Of a stretch of DNA of 64,000 nucleotides, positions 26,946 through 34,369 are shown in pieces. The stretch is from Sphingomonas baiyangensis (GTDB lineage Bacteria; Pseudomonadota; Alphaproteobacteria; Sphingomonadales; Sphingomonadaceae), in assembly GCF_005144715.1 (NCBI RefSeq), contig NZ_SWKR01000002.1, forward strand, positions 1,788,227 through 1,852,226, given 5' to 3'. Every line of letters starts with the position of its first letter. Position 1 is the stretch's first letter. The notes beneath the pieces were generated by a model, which saw nothing but the letters and a program-made list of their open reading frames with translations, ran no database searches and was not told the DNA's origin. Made by a program: the position numbers and the translations under genes.

Positions 26946-26986
26946 AGGCTACGCCTCACATATCAAAGCGTCAATCTGGCTTTACA
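26946..26986 (-). promoter_or_regulatory. Candidate bchG promoter with a PpsR/CrtJ-like half palindrome
   Basis: On the minus strand TTGACG (26969-26974) is spaced 17 bases from TAGCCT (26946-26951), which would start transcription almost at the bchG ATG (a leaderless or near-leaderless message). TGT-N12-ACG at 26969-26986 overlaps the -35 and differs by one base from the PpsR/CrtJ target TGT-N12-ACA. Both assignments are tentative. Confidence 0.3.
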
Positions 26987-27070
26987 CTCCAGCGCCGAGA
27001 AAGCTGTGCTTCCCGCGTCGCAATCATCGCTCGGTTGTGACCGGCCGGGCCGATCGCCATCTCCCGTTGC

Positions 27071-27859
27071 ATGGCGACACTTCTCGATCCCGATGCGCGC
27101 GGGCGCGTCATTCTCGTCGGTGCGGGTCCGGGCGATCCCGGCCTGCTCACCGTGCGCGCGGTCGAAGCGCTGCGGATGGCCGACGTCGTGGTGCATGACG
27201 GGCTGATCGATCCGCGCGTGCTCGATCTCGCGCCACCCGGAGCGCAGCGCATCTCGGTCGCCAAAAAGCGGTCGCGCCACAGCGTGCCGCAGGATGGCAT
27301 CAACGCGCTCATCGTCGCGCATGTGCGTACCGGCGCCATTGTCGTGCGGCTGAAGGGCGGCGATCCGTTCATCTTCGGCCGCGGCGGCGAGGAGGTCGAG
27401 GCAGTGCGCGCGGCCGGGCTGCCCGTCGAGGTCATCCCCGGCGTGTCGGCGGCGCTCGGCTGCGCGGCCGAGGCGATGCTGCCGCTCACTCACCGCGATC
27501 ACAGCTCGGCCGTCAGCTTCGTCGCCGGCCAGTGCAAGGGATTGGCCGATCAGGACTGGTCGGGCCTCGCCGGACAGGGTCGCACGCTCGTCATCTACAT
27601 GGGCGTCGCCACCGCCGCCGACATCGCCGAGAAACTCATGGGCGAAGGCGTCGCGCCCGACATGCCCGTCGCAGTGCTCGAGCGCGGCACGCTCGCGGGC
27701 AGCCGCGCGCTCAGGACGCTGCTTGCCGATCTGGGCGCAATGGTCGCGCGCGAGGGCGTGCAGAGCCCGGCGATCATCGTCGTCGGCGAAGTGGTCGAAT
27801 TGTCCGACGCCGAGAACCGGCTCGCGCGCTGGGCCCGCATTGCGGAGGCAGCGGCATGA
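27071..27859 (+). CDS. cobA: Uroporphyrinogen-III C-methyltransferase
   Basis: A 262-residue SUMT that makes precorrin-2 for sirohaem, the cofactor of the sulfite reductase encoded two genes downstream. Family blocks: VGAGPGDPGLLTVRAVEAL, VVHDGLID, VRLKGGDPFIFGRGGEE, EVIPGVSAALGCAA. Only the methyltransferase part of CysG is present; the dehydrogenase/ferrochelatase must be elsewhere. First gene of the cys run and coupled to the DUF2849 gene by ATGA. Confidence 0.95.
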   Translation: MATLLDPDARGRVILVGAGPGDPGLLTVRAVEALRMADVVVHDGLIDPRVLDLAPPGAQRISVAKKRSRHSVPQDGINALIVAHVRTGAIVVRLKGGDPFIFGRGGEEVEAVRAAGLPVEVIPGVSAALGCAAEAMLPLTHRDHSSAVSFVAGQCKGLADQDWSGLAGQGRTLVIYMGVATAADIAEKLMGEGVAPDMPVAVLERGTLAGSRALRTLLADLGAMVAREGVQSPAIIVVGEVVELSDAENRLARWARIAEAAA

Positions 27860-28152
27860 GGATCCTGACGGGCAATGATCTCAAATCGGGCGATGTCGTC
27901 TGGTGGACGGGCAGCGACTGGTCGCGCCATGTCGAGGACGCCGCCGATGTCAGCGAGCGCGGCGAGGCGATCGCGCGCGAGGAGGAAGCCGCGCGCCGCG
28001 TCAACGTGCCCTATGTCATCGATGCGGCGGCAACCCCCGAAGGCCCGCGCCCCGCGCACATCAAGGACCGCATCCGCGCGCTCGGCCCCACCGTGCGCGC
28101 CGACCTGACGCTGCGGCCCGCCGATCCGGCGGCCGGCAGCTGGGTGATATGA
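27856..28152 (+). CDS. DUF2849 family protein of the sulfite reductase operon
   Basis: A 98-residue soluble protein beginning MRILTGNDLKSGDVVWWTG, characteristic of DUF2849, which in alphaproteobacteria sits between the SUMT gene and cysI. Its biochemical role is not known; the fixed position suggests help in sirohaem delivery or sulfite reductase activity. Overlaps cobA by 4 bases and precedes cysI by 15. Confidence 0.9.
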   Translation: MRILTGNDLKSGDVVWWTGSDWSRHVEDAADVSERGEAIAREEEAARRVNVPYVIDAAATPEGPRPAHIKDRIRALGPTVRADLTLRPADPAAGSWVI

Positions 28153-28167
28153 GCAAGGCTGTAGCGC

Positions 28168-29799
28168 ATGTATAAATACGACACCTACGATCAGGCCGCC
28201 GTCGACGCACGCGTCGCCGAGTTCCGCGATCAGGTCGAGCGCCGCCTGTCGGGCGCGCTGAGCGAGGACCAGTTCAAGCCGCTCCGGCTGATGAATGGCC
28301 TCTATCTTCAGCTGCACGCCTATATGCTGCGTGTAGCCATTCCCTATGGCACGCTCGACAGTCGGCAGATGCGAATGCTCGCGCATGTCGCGCGCACCTA
28401 TGATCGCGGCTATGGCCATTTCACCACGCGGCAGAACATCCAGTATAACTGGATCAAACTCGAGGATGCGCCGGACATCCTCGCCGAGCTGGCGACGGTC
28501 GAGATGCACGCCATCCAGACCTCGGGCAACTGCATCCGCAACATCAGCTCGGACCAATATGCCGGCGCCGCGGCCGACGAAGTGACCGATCCGCGCCCCT
28601 GGGCCGAGCTGCTGCGCCAGTGGAGCAGCTTCCACCCCGAGTTCAGCTACCTGCCGCGCAAGTTCAAGATCGCGGTGATCGCCGCCGGCGAGGATCGCGC
28701 GGCGATGCGGCTGCACGATATCGGCATCGAGATCGTCGAGCGCGACGGGCAGCACGGCGCACGCGTGTTCGTGGGCGGCGGCATGGGCCGCACGCCGATG
28801 ATCGCACCCGAAATCCGCGATTTCGTGCCGCTCGCCGATCTGCTCTCGTATCTGGAAGCCTGCCTGCGCGTCTACAATCGCTACGGTCGGCGCGACAACA
28901 TGTACAAGGCGCGCATCAAGATCCTGGTGCACGAGATCGGCGCTGCCGATTATGCCCGCCAGGTCGAGGAGGAGTTCGCGCACGTCAAGGCGCTGGGCAT
29001 CGATCTGCCCGCCGCCGAGTTCGAGCGGATCGCCGCCTTCTTCGCGCCCCCCGCGTTCGAGACGGGGCTGAGCGAGACGATCGATCGCAGCGACCCCGAT
29101 TTTGCGCTGTGGCTCGACCAGAACGTCAAGCCGCACAAGGCGCCGGGCTATGCGATCGTCAACATCAGCCTCAAGCCCGTCGGCGGCATTCCCGGCGATG
29201 CTTCGGCCGAGCAGATCGACGTGATGGCCGATCTGGCCGAGCGGTACAGCTTCGGCGAGGCGCGCGTCACCCATGCGCAGAACATCGTGCTGCCGCACGT
29301 GCGCAAGGCCGATCTTTACGCCGTGTGGCAGGCGCTGGCCGAAGCCGGGCTGGCCGAGGCCAATCTCGATCTCATTAGCGACATCATCGCCTGCCCCGGC
29401 CTCGATTATTGCAGCCTCGCCAATGCGCGCTCGATCCCGCTGGCGCAGAAGATCGCGACGCGCTTCGCCGATCCAGCGCGCCAGCGCGAGCTGGGCGAAC
29501 TCAAGCTCAAGATCTCGGGCTGCATCAATGCCTGCGGCCATCACCATGCCGGCCATATCGGCATCCTCGGCGTCGACAAGAAAGGCACCGAAAATTATCA
29601 GCTCTCGTTCGGCGGATCGGGTGCCGAGGATGTGAGCCTCGGCAAGATCACCGGCCCCGGCTTCGACGAAGATGGCGTCGTCGATGCGATCGAGCGCGCG
29701 ACCGACCTTTACCTAGCGCGCCGCGAAGCCGGCGAACGCTTCGTCGATACCTATCGCCGGCTGGGCATGGAGCCATTCAAGGAGGCCATCTATGGCTGA
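28168..29799 (+). CDS. cysI: Sulfite (nitrite/sulfite) reductase, sirohaem subunit
   Basis: A 543-residue enzyme reducing sulfite to sulfide. Sirohaem/[4Fe-4S] ligating cysteines are in CPGLDYC (residues 409-415) and CINAC (452-456) of the GCINACGHHHAGHIGILG block. The N-terminal half shows FTTRQNIQYNW and QTSGNCIRNI, typical of ferredoxin-like substrate-side lobes. The ferredoxin-dependent type is likely, because no flavoprotein cysJ lies nearby. Overlaps the DUF934 gene by 8 bases. Confidence 0.95.
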   Translation: MYKYDTYDQAAVDARVAEFRDQVERRLSGALSEDQFKPLRLMNGLYLQLHAYMLRVAIPYGTLDSRQMRMLAHVARTYDRGYGHFTTRQNIQYNWIKLEDAPDILAELATVEMHAIQTSGNCIRNISSDQYAGAAADEVTDPRPWAELLRQWSSFHPEFSYLPRKFKIAVIAAGEDRAAMRLHDIGIEIVERDGQHGARVFVGGGMGRTPMIAPEIRDFVPLADLLSYLEACLRVYNRYGRRDNMYKARIKILVHEIGAADYARQVEEEFAHVKALGIDLPAAEFERIAAFFAPPAFETGLSETIDRSDPDFALWLDQNVKPHKAPGYAIVNISLKPVGGIPGDASAEQIDVMADLAERYSFGEARVTHAQNIVLPHVRKADLYAVWQALAEAGLAEANLDLISDIIACPGLDYCSLANARSIPLAQKIATRFADPARQRELGELKLKISGCINACGHHHAGHIGILGVDKKGTENYQLSFGGSGAEDVSLGKITGPGFDEDGVVDAIERATDLYLARREAGERFVDTYRRLGMEPFKEAIYG

Positions 29800-30220
29800 C
29801 GATTTGCTGCGCCTGCGCGACGACGAAGCGCATGACGAACCCGCCGTGACGCTCGATTCGTTTCTTGGCCAGTCGAACGCTACCGCCGTCCGGCTGGAGG
29901 CCGGCGAGGATGCGCGCGCGTTGCTGCCGCACCTCGAACGGCTGGCACTGGTCGAAGTGAGCTTCCCCAGTTTTCGCGACGGGCGCGGCTATTCGGCGGC
30001 GCGCATCCTGCGTGAGGCGGGCTATACGGGCGAGTTGCGCGCCGAGGGCGACGTGCTGGTCGACCAGATCGCGCATATGCGCCGCTGCGGGTTCGACAGT
30101 TTCGCGCCCGCCGCGCCGATCGACGAAGCGGCAATGGCGCGGATGCTGGCGATCCAGCCTCATGTCTATCAATGCGCCGCCGATGATCGCGCGCCGATCT
30201 GGAAGCTGCGGCATGGCTGA
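29792..30220 (+). CDS. DUF934 family protein (sulfite reductase operon)
   Basis: A 142-residue protein with the DUF934 blocks ALVEVSFPSFRDGRGYSAARILRE and GDVLVDQIAHMRRCGFDSF. DUF934 proteins are almost always encoded between cysI and cysH in proteobacteria and are annotated as putative oxidoreductases without a shown activity. Overlaps both neighbours by 8 bases, which implies strict co-expression. Confidence 0.92.
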   Translation: MADDLLRLRDDEAHDEPAVTLDSFLGQSNATAVRLEAGEDARALLPHLERLALVEVSFPSFRDGRGYSAARILREAGYTGELRAEGDVLVDQIAHMRRCGFDSFAPAAPIDEAAMARMLAIQPHVYQCAADDRAPIWKLRHG

Positions 30221-30992
30221 TCTCGGCCTGCGCCGCGTCGACCGGATCGACGTCGCCCCGCGCTTCACCGCGGCCGACGCGCATCGGCTCAACAACCTGT
30301 TCCGCGGCCGCGACACCGTGGAGATGCTGCGCGTGCTGCTCGGCGAGAACATGCTCGGCGACGTCGCTATCGTTTCGTCGTTCGGCGCCGAATCGGCGGT
30401 GCTGCTGCACTTGATCGCCAGCGTCGATCGCCATGTGCCCGTGCTGTTCCTCGAGACGGGCAAGCATTTCCCCGAGACGCTCGCCTATCGCGATCGGCTG
30501 CGCGACCAGCTGGGCCTTACCGATCTGCGCGACCTCACCCCCGATCCCGCCGACCTTGCGGCGCGTGACGACAAGGGGCTGCGCTGGTCGTACGATCCCG
30601 ATGGCTGCTGCGACCTCCGCAAGGTCGCGCCGCTCGCGCGTGCGCTTGCGGGTTTCGACGCGACGATCACCGGGCGCAAGGCGTTCCAGGCCTCGACGCG
30701 CGCGGCCCTGCCACGCTTCGAGCTCGACACGTCGGACGCGGCCGGGCGCATCAAGCTCAATCCGCTGGCAACCTGGGACAAGCAGGCGCTCGACGACTAT
30801 TTCGCTGCGCACGACCTGCCGGCGCACCCGCTCGTCGCGCAGGGCTATCCCTCGATCGGCTGCGCGCCCTGCACCAGCAAGGTGGCGCCAGGCGAGGACC
30901 CACGCTCGGGCCGGTGGAAGGGCTGGGACAAGACCGAATGCGGCATCCACACGCCCGTGGCTGATGGCGATCCCGATCAGCCGATGTTCTGA
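30213..30992 (+). CDS. cysH: Adenylylsulfate (APS) reductase, iron-sulfur type
   Basis: A 259-residue reductase that makes sulfite from activated sulfate. The PAPS/APS reductase fold is shown by [14 protein letters not shown] and [11 protein letters not shown]. It carries the CC pair (132-133) and CxxC (217-220) in GCAPCTSKV. These four Cys bind a [4Fe-4S] cluster and mark the APS-using class, unlike E. coli PAPS reductase. The catalytic Cys is in the C-terminal ECGIH motif. Last gene of the cys operon. Confidence 0.95.
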   Translation: MADLGLRRVDRIDVAPRFTAADAHRLNNLFRGRDTVEMLRVLLGENMLGDVAIVSSFGAESAVLLHLIASVDRHVPVLFLETGKHFPETLAYRDRLRDQLGLTDLRDLTPDPADLAARDDKGLRWSYDPDGCCDLRKVAPLARALAGFDATITGRKAFQASTRAALPRFELDTSDAAGRIKLNPLATWDKQALDDYFAAHDLPAHPLVAQGYPSIGCAPCTSKVAPGEDPRSGRWKGWDKTECGIHTPVADGDPDQPMF

Positions 30993-31023
30993 CGCGCGTT
31001 TGAGCGGCGCCGCGCACAGCGCT

Positions 31024-32004
31024 ATGGCGCCGCCGATGACCCCTGCCCCATCCGACGCCGCGCTGCCGATCACCGTCGCGGCGCTGTACCGCTTCACCCG
31101 GCTCGACGATTGCGCGGCGTTGCGTGCGCCGCTCATCGCGCTTTGCCGCGACGAAGGCGTGCGCGGCACGCTGCTGCTCGCGCCCGAGGGCATCAACGGC
31201 ACGATCGCCGGCAGCGATGCGGCGATCGCACGCGTGCTGGCGCATATCCGCGCGCTGCCCGATTGTGCGGCGCTGTCGGTGCGGATGTCGCACGCCGCCA
31301 CGATGCCGTTCCACCGCATGAAGGTGCGTCTCAAGCGCGAGATCGTGACGATGGGCGAGCCCGATATCGATCCGCGCGCCCGTGTCGGCACCTATGTCGA
31401 CCCCGCCGACTGGAACGCGCTGATCGACGATCCCGACACGCTGCTGATCGACACGCGCAACGATTATGAAGTGTCGGTCGGCAGTTTCGCGGGCGCGATC
31501 GACCCCGGCACCGCCAGCTTCCGCGATTTTCCCCAATGGTTTCGTGACCATCGCGACGCGCTTCTGGGTGAGGATCGCCCGCGCCGCGTGGCGATGTTCT
31601 GCACCGGCGGCATCCGCTGCGAGAAGTCGACGGCGTTCCTCAAGCAGCAGGGCGTCGAGCAGGTCTATCACCTGCGCGGCGGCATATTGGGATATCTCGA
31701 AACCGTGCCCGAAGCCGACAGCCGCTGGCAGGGCGAATGCTTTGTGTTCGACCAGCGCGTGACCGTGGGCCACGGATTGGTCGAAGGCTCCCATACGCTC
31801 TGCCACGCCTGCCGCCGCCCGCTGAGCACCGCCGATCGCGCGTCGCCCTTGTACGAGGAAGGCGTGAGCTGCGCGGCCTGTCATCCCGAGCGCAGCGACG
31901 ACCAGCGCGCATCCTATCGCGAGCGCCACCGGCAGGAACTTATGGCAGCGAAACGCGGCGAAGCCCATGTCGGCGCGACCTATCCCGATCCTGGTAGCGA
32001 CTGA
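31024..32004 (+). CDS. trhO: tRNA uridine(34) hydroxylase TrhO (rhodanese-like)
   Basis: A 326-residue protein: an N-terminal acylphosphatase-like region with [15 protein letters not shown], and a rhodanese domain with [15 protein letters not shown] (catalytic Cys in CTGGIRC), then a Cys-rich C-terminal part ([14 protein letters not shown]). TrhO installs the hydroxyl at U34 of tRNAs. Two in-frame ATGs, 31024 and 31036, are possible, without a clear ribosome site for either. It follows cysH by 31 bases but belongs to another pathway. Confidence 0.92.
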   Translation: MAPPMTPAPSDAALPITVAALYRFTRLDDCAALRAPLIALCRDEGVRGTLLLAPEGINGTIAGSDAAIARVLAHIRALPDCAALSVRMSHAATMPFHRMKVRLKREIVTMGEPDIDPRARVGTYVDPADWNALIDDPDTLLIDTRNDYEVSVGSFAGAIDPGTASFRDFPQWFRDHRDALLGEDRPRRVAMFCTGGIRCEKSTAFLKQQGVEQVYHLRGGILGYLETVPEADSRWQGECFVFDQRVTVGHGLVEGSHTLCHACRRPLSTADRASPLYEEGVSCAACHPERSDDQRASYRERHRQELMAAKRGEAHVGATYPDPGSD

Positions 32005-32081
32005 CTTAGCTGGCTCCGATCGGGAGGCGATGGCGGCACGCGTGCTGGTCAAGCGCAGGCCTGCATCCTAGATCGCAGATC

Positions 32082-32834
32082 ATGGACTTCGCCGCCGACC
32101 CCGCCATTCCCGCCGCGACGCTGGTGGTGATGCGTGCCTGCGCGGGCGGTCCACCCGAGATATTGATGGTCGAGCGCTCGCGCGCGATGGCGTTCGCGGG
32201 CGGGGCGCTGGTGTTTCCCGGCGGTCGTGTTGATCCCGCCGACCATGAGGCCGCCGCGCTGCTCGCACCCGATAGCGACGCCGACGATATCGCCGCGCGT
32301 ATCGCCGCGATCCGCGAGACGATCGAGGAAGCCGGCGTCGCGATCGGCATCGAGGCGCCGCTCGATATCGAGCGGGCACGCGCGCGCCTCTATGCTGGCG
32401 AACCGCTCACCAGCGTCGTCGCGCCCGGCGCGATCCGGCTCGACAAGCTCGAACCGTTCGCGCGCTGGCTGCCGAGGCACAAACAGGCGCGGACGTTCGA
32501 CACGCGCTTCTACCTCGCCGAACTGCCCGCCGATGCTCCGCCCCCTTTGGTCGACGGCAACGAGAATGTACGGCTGTTCTGGGCGACCGCGGCCGCCGTG
32601 CTGGCGATGGCGCAGGCAGGCGAGGCACGGCTCATCTTCCCGACGCGCCGCAATCTCGAGCGGCTCGCGCAGCATGCGAGCCATGCCGAGGCGGTGGCCG
32701 ATGCCAGGCGCTATCCGCTGCGCGCTATCACGCCCTGGACCGAAGCGGTAAACGGCGTCGAGCATGTCTGCATCGACGACGATCTCGGCTATCCCGTCAC
32801 GCGCGAACCCGTGACGAGCGCGCTGCGCGCATGA
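32082..32834 (+). CDS. Nudix hydrolase, NUDT19-like with split Nudix box
   Basis: A 250-residue protein. AFAGGALVFPGGRVDPADH and AAIRETIEEAGVAIG are the two parts of the Nudix box, separated by a stretch of about 20 residues, as in NUDT19/CoA-type hydrolases. The catalytic Glu pair lies in RETIEEAG. The likely substrate is a CoA ester or nucleoside diphosphate derivative. Its stop overlaps the extensin-like gene by 4 bases. Confidence 0.88.
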   Translation: MDFAADPAIPAATLVVMRACAGGPPEILMVERSRAMAFAGGALVFPGGRVDPADHEAAALLAPDSDADDIAARIAAIRETIEEAGVAIGIEAPLDIERARARLYAGEPLTSVVAPGAIRLDKLEPFARWLPRHKQARTFDTRFYLAELPADAPPPLVDGNENVRLFWATAAAVLAMAQAGEARLIFPTRRNLERLAQHASHAEAVADARRYPLRAITPWTEAVNGVEHVCIDDDLGYPVTREPVTSALRA

Positions 32835-33559
32835 GCGAGGTACGGCGCGTCATCCAGGCGATCGTCATCGCCGCGCTGCTGCTCGCGGCGGCGTTCGCGC
32901 TCTACGCCTTCGTGCGCAGCCGCCCGCAGGACATGCCCTGGACGCCGCTTGATCTCGGCCAGCCGATCGGGCTGTTCACCGGCCGCAAGCTCGCCGGACT
33001 GACCGACGACTATGCCACCTGCCGCGCGCTCCTCGATCGCGCCGGCGTCGAATATGCCGAACTCGCGCCCGTATCGGCGGGGCAATGCGGCTATGCCGAT
33101 GCGGTGCGGCTCGAACCGGGCGGCGCGCGCACCATCGGCTTCGCGCCCGACCGGCCGGGCATGGCGTGCCCTGTCGCCGCGGCGCTGGCGCTGTGGGAGT
33201 GGCAGGTGCTCCAGCCCGCCGCCGAGCGCCATTTCGGCGAACGCGTGACGCGGATCGATCATCTGGGCACCTATAGCTGCCGCCGGCTCTACGGCCGCGA
33301 CACCGGCGACTTCAGCGAACATGCTACGGCCGACGCGCTCGACGTCGCGGGGTTCCGGCTGAGCGACGGTGAGGAAGTCAGCGTGCTGCGCGACTGGGAT
33401 GGCACCGGCGCGAAGGCGGCGTTCCTGCGCGAGGTGCGCGACGGCGCGTGCGATCTGTATTCGACCGTGCTGTCGCCCGACTATAATGCCGCGCACCGCG
33501 ACCATTTCCACGTCGACCAGGCCGAGCGCGGTGCGGCGGGGAGCCGGGCGTGCCGCTGA
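32831..33559 (+). CDS. Extensin-like C-terminal domain protein, membrane-anchored
   Basis: A 242-residue protein with one N-terminal membrane helix (about residues 8-28) and a periplasmic Extensin_C domain: four conserved Cys, HLGTYSCRRLYGR, SEHATADALDVAGF, and the terminal NAAHRDHFHVD. The His/Asp pattern of this family resembles D,D-peptidases, and a cell-wall role is suspected but unproven. ATGA coupling with the Nudix gene. Confidence 0.88.
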   Translation: MSEVRRVIQAIVIAALLLAAAFALYAFVRSRPQDMPWTPLDLGQPIGLFTGRKLAGLTDDYATCRALLDRAGVEYAELAPVSAGQCGYADAVRLEPGGARTIGFAPDRPGMACPVAAALALWEWQVLQPAAERHFGERVTRIDHLGTYSCRRLYGRDTGDFSEHATADALDVAGFRLSDGEEVSVLRDWDGTGAKAAFLREVRDGACDLYSTVLSPDYNAAHRDHFHVDQAERGAAGSRACR

Positions 33560-33568
33560 GGCACGCCC
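33546..33568. terminator. Stem-loop across the extensin-like gene stop
   Basis: A 9-bp stem (GGGCGTGCC / GGCACGCCC) with loop GCTGA that includes the stop codon. No T-run follows; the next gene converges from the right, so it may act as a terminator or transcript-stabilising hairpin. Confidence 0.55.
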
Positions 33569-33578
33569 GTACGCAGGT

Positions 33579-34130
33579 TCAGTTGGGCAACGCCGTCGCG
33601 TCGACCTTCTCGACCCAAGCCGGATAGAAGCTCGGCTGGCGCGACGACCAGCCCGACGCCGTCGCCGCCGCCTCGCTGATCGATTGCAGCAACTGACGGC
33701 GCAGGTCGGGATGCAGCGTCGGCAGCGCCGCCGCCGCGCAGAAGGCTGCGGGCAGCCAAGGGCGCACCGTCGGCCCCACCAGCCGCTCGTAGAGGAAGCG
33801 ATAGGCCGAGAAGCTCATCAGCCGCCCCTGCCCCAGATCGAAGGCGGTGACCGTGACCAGCGGTGCCATGAACGGCTCGACGGCATCGAGCCCGTTGTCG
33901 TCGGGCACCATCGAGCGCAGCTCGGGAAGCCGGCAATAGATGCGCGCCTGTGCCCGGATGCTTGCCGCCTCGACGACGTCGCGCGACCAGCGCGACAGCG
34001 CGTCCTCGCGATCGAGGCCGACGTCGAGCGAACGGCGGACGTAACGCTGCGTCGCGGCCGCGAACCCTGCGAATTCCTTCATCTCCGCCAGCGCCATCGG
34101 ACCCTGCGCGGGTTTCATCTTCGAAGCCAT
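33579..34130 (-). CDS. Conserved-type hypothetical protein
   Basis: A 183-residue soluble protein, mostly helical, with EMKEFAGFAAATQRYVRRSLDVGLDREDALSRWSR-like N-terminus and a Trp-containing end (WVEKVDATALPN). No signal peptide, membrane helix or metal motif is visible and I do not recognise a domain. Monocistronic, divergent from mutS. Confidence 0.75.
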   Translation of the reverse strand: MASKMKPAQGPMALAEMKEFAGFAAATQRYVRRSLDVGLDREDALSRWSRDVVEAASIRAQARIYCRLPELRSMVPDDNGLDAVEPFMAPLVTVTAFDLGQGRLMSFSAYRFLYERLVGPTVRPWLPAAFCAAAALPTLHPDLRRQLLQSISEAAATASGWSSRQPSFYPAWVEKVDATALPN

Positions 34131-34369
34131 ATCAACTCCCCACCGCTCGATCTACACGGCTCGTCGTACCAAATCGTGGTTAACGATTTGCTGAACGCGC
34201 CATCCTCCTCCCGTTCAGCAACCGAACACGGATTTGGGTGCGTTGCAACAATGAATGCGACGAACGGAATCTGGAGCAGCAAAACGATGCCTAGCGCAGC
34301 GTTTCCGCAACATATTGAGGTTGATCCGACGCGGTTCAGCTTTGCCGGCGCTTGCTGTACGTCCCCGCG

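Noticed and set aside
27595..29556. Long frame antisense to cobA, DUF2849 and cysI
   Set aside because: Crosses three genuine genes and has no motif of its own.
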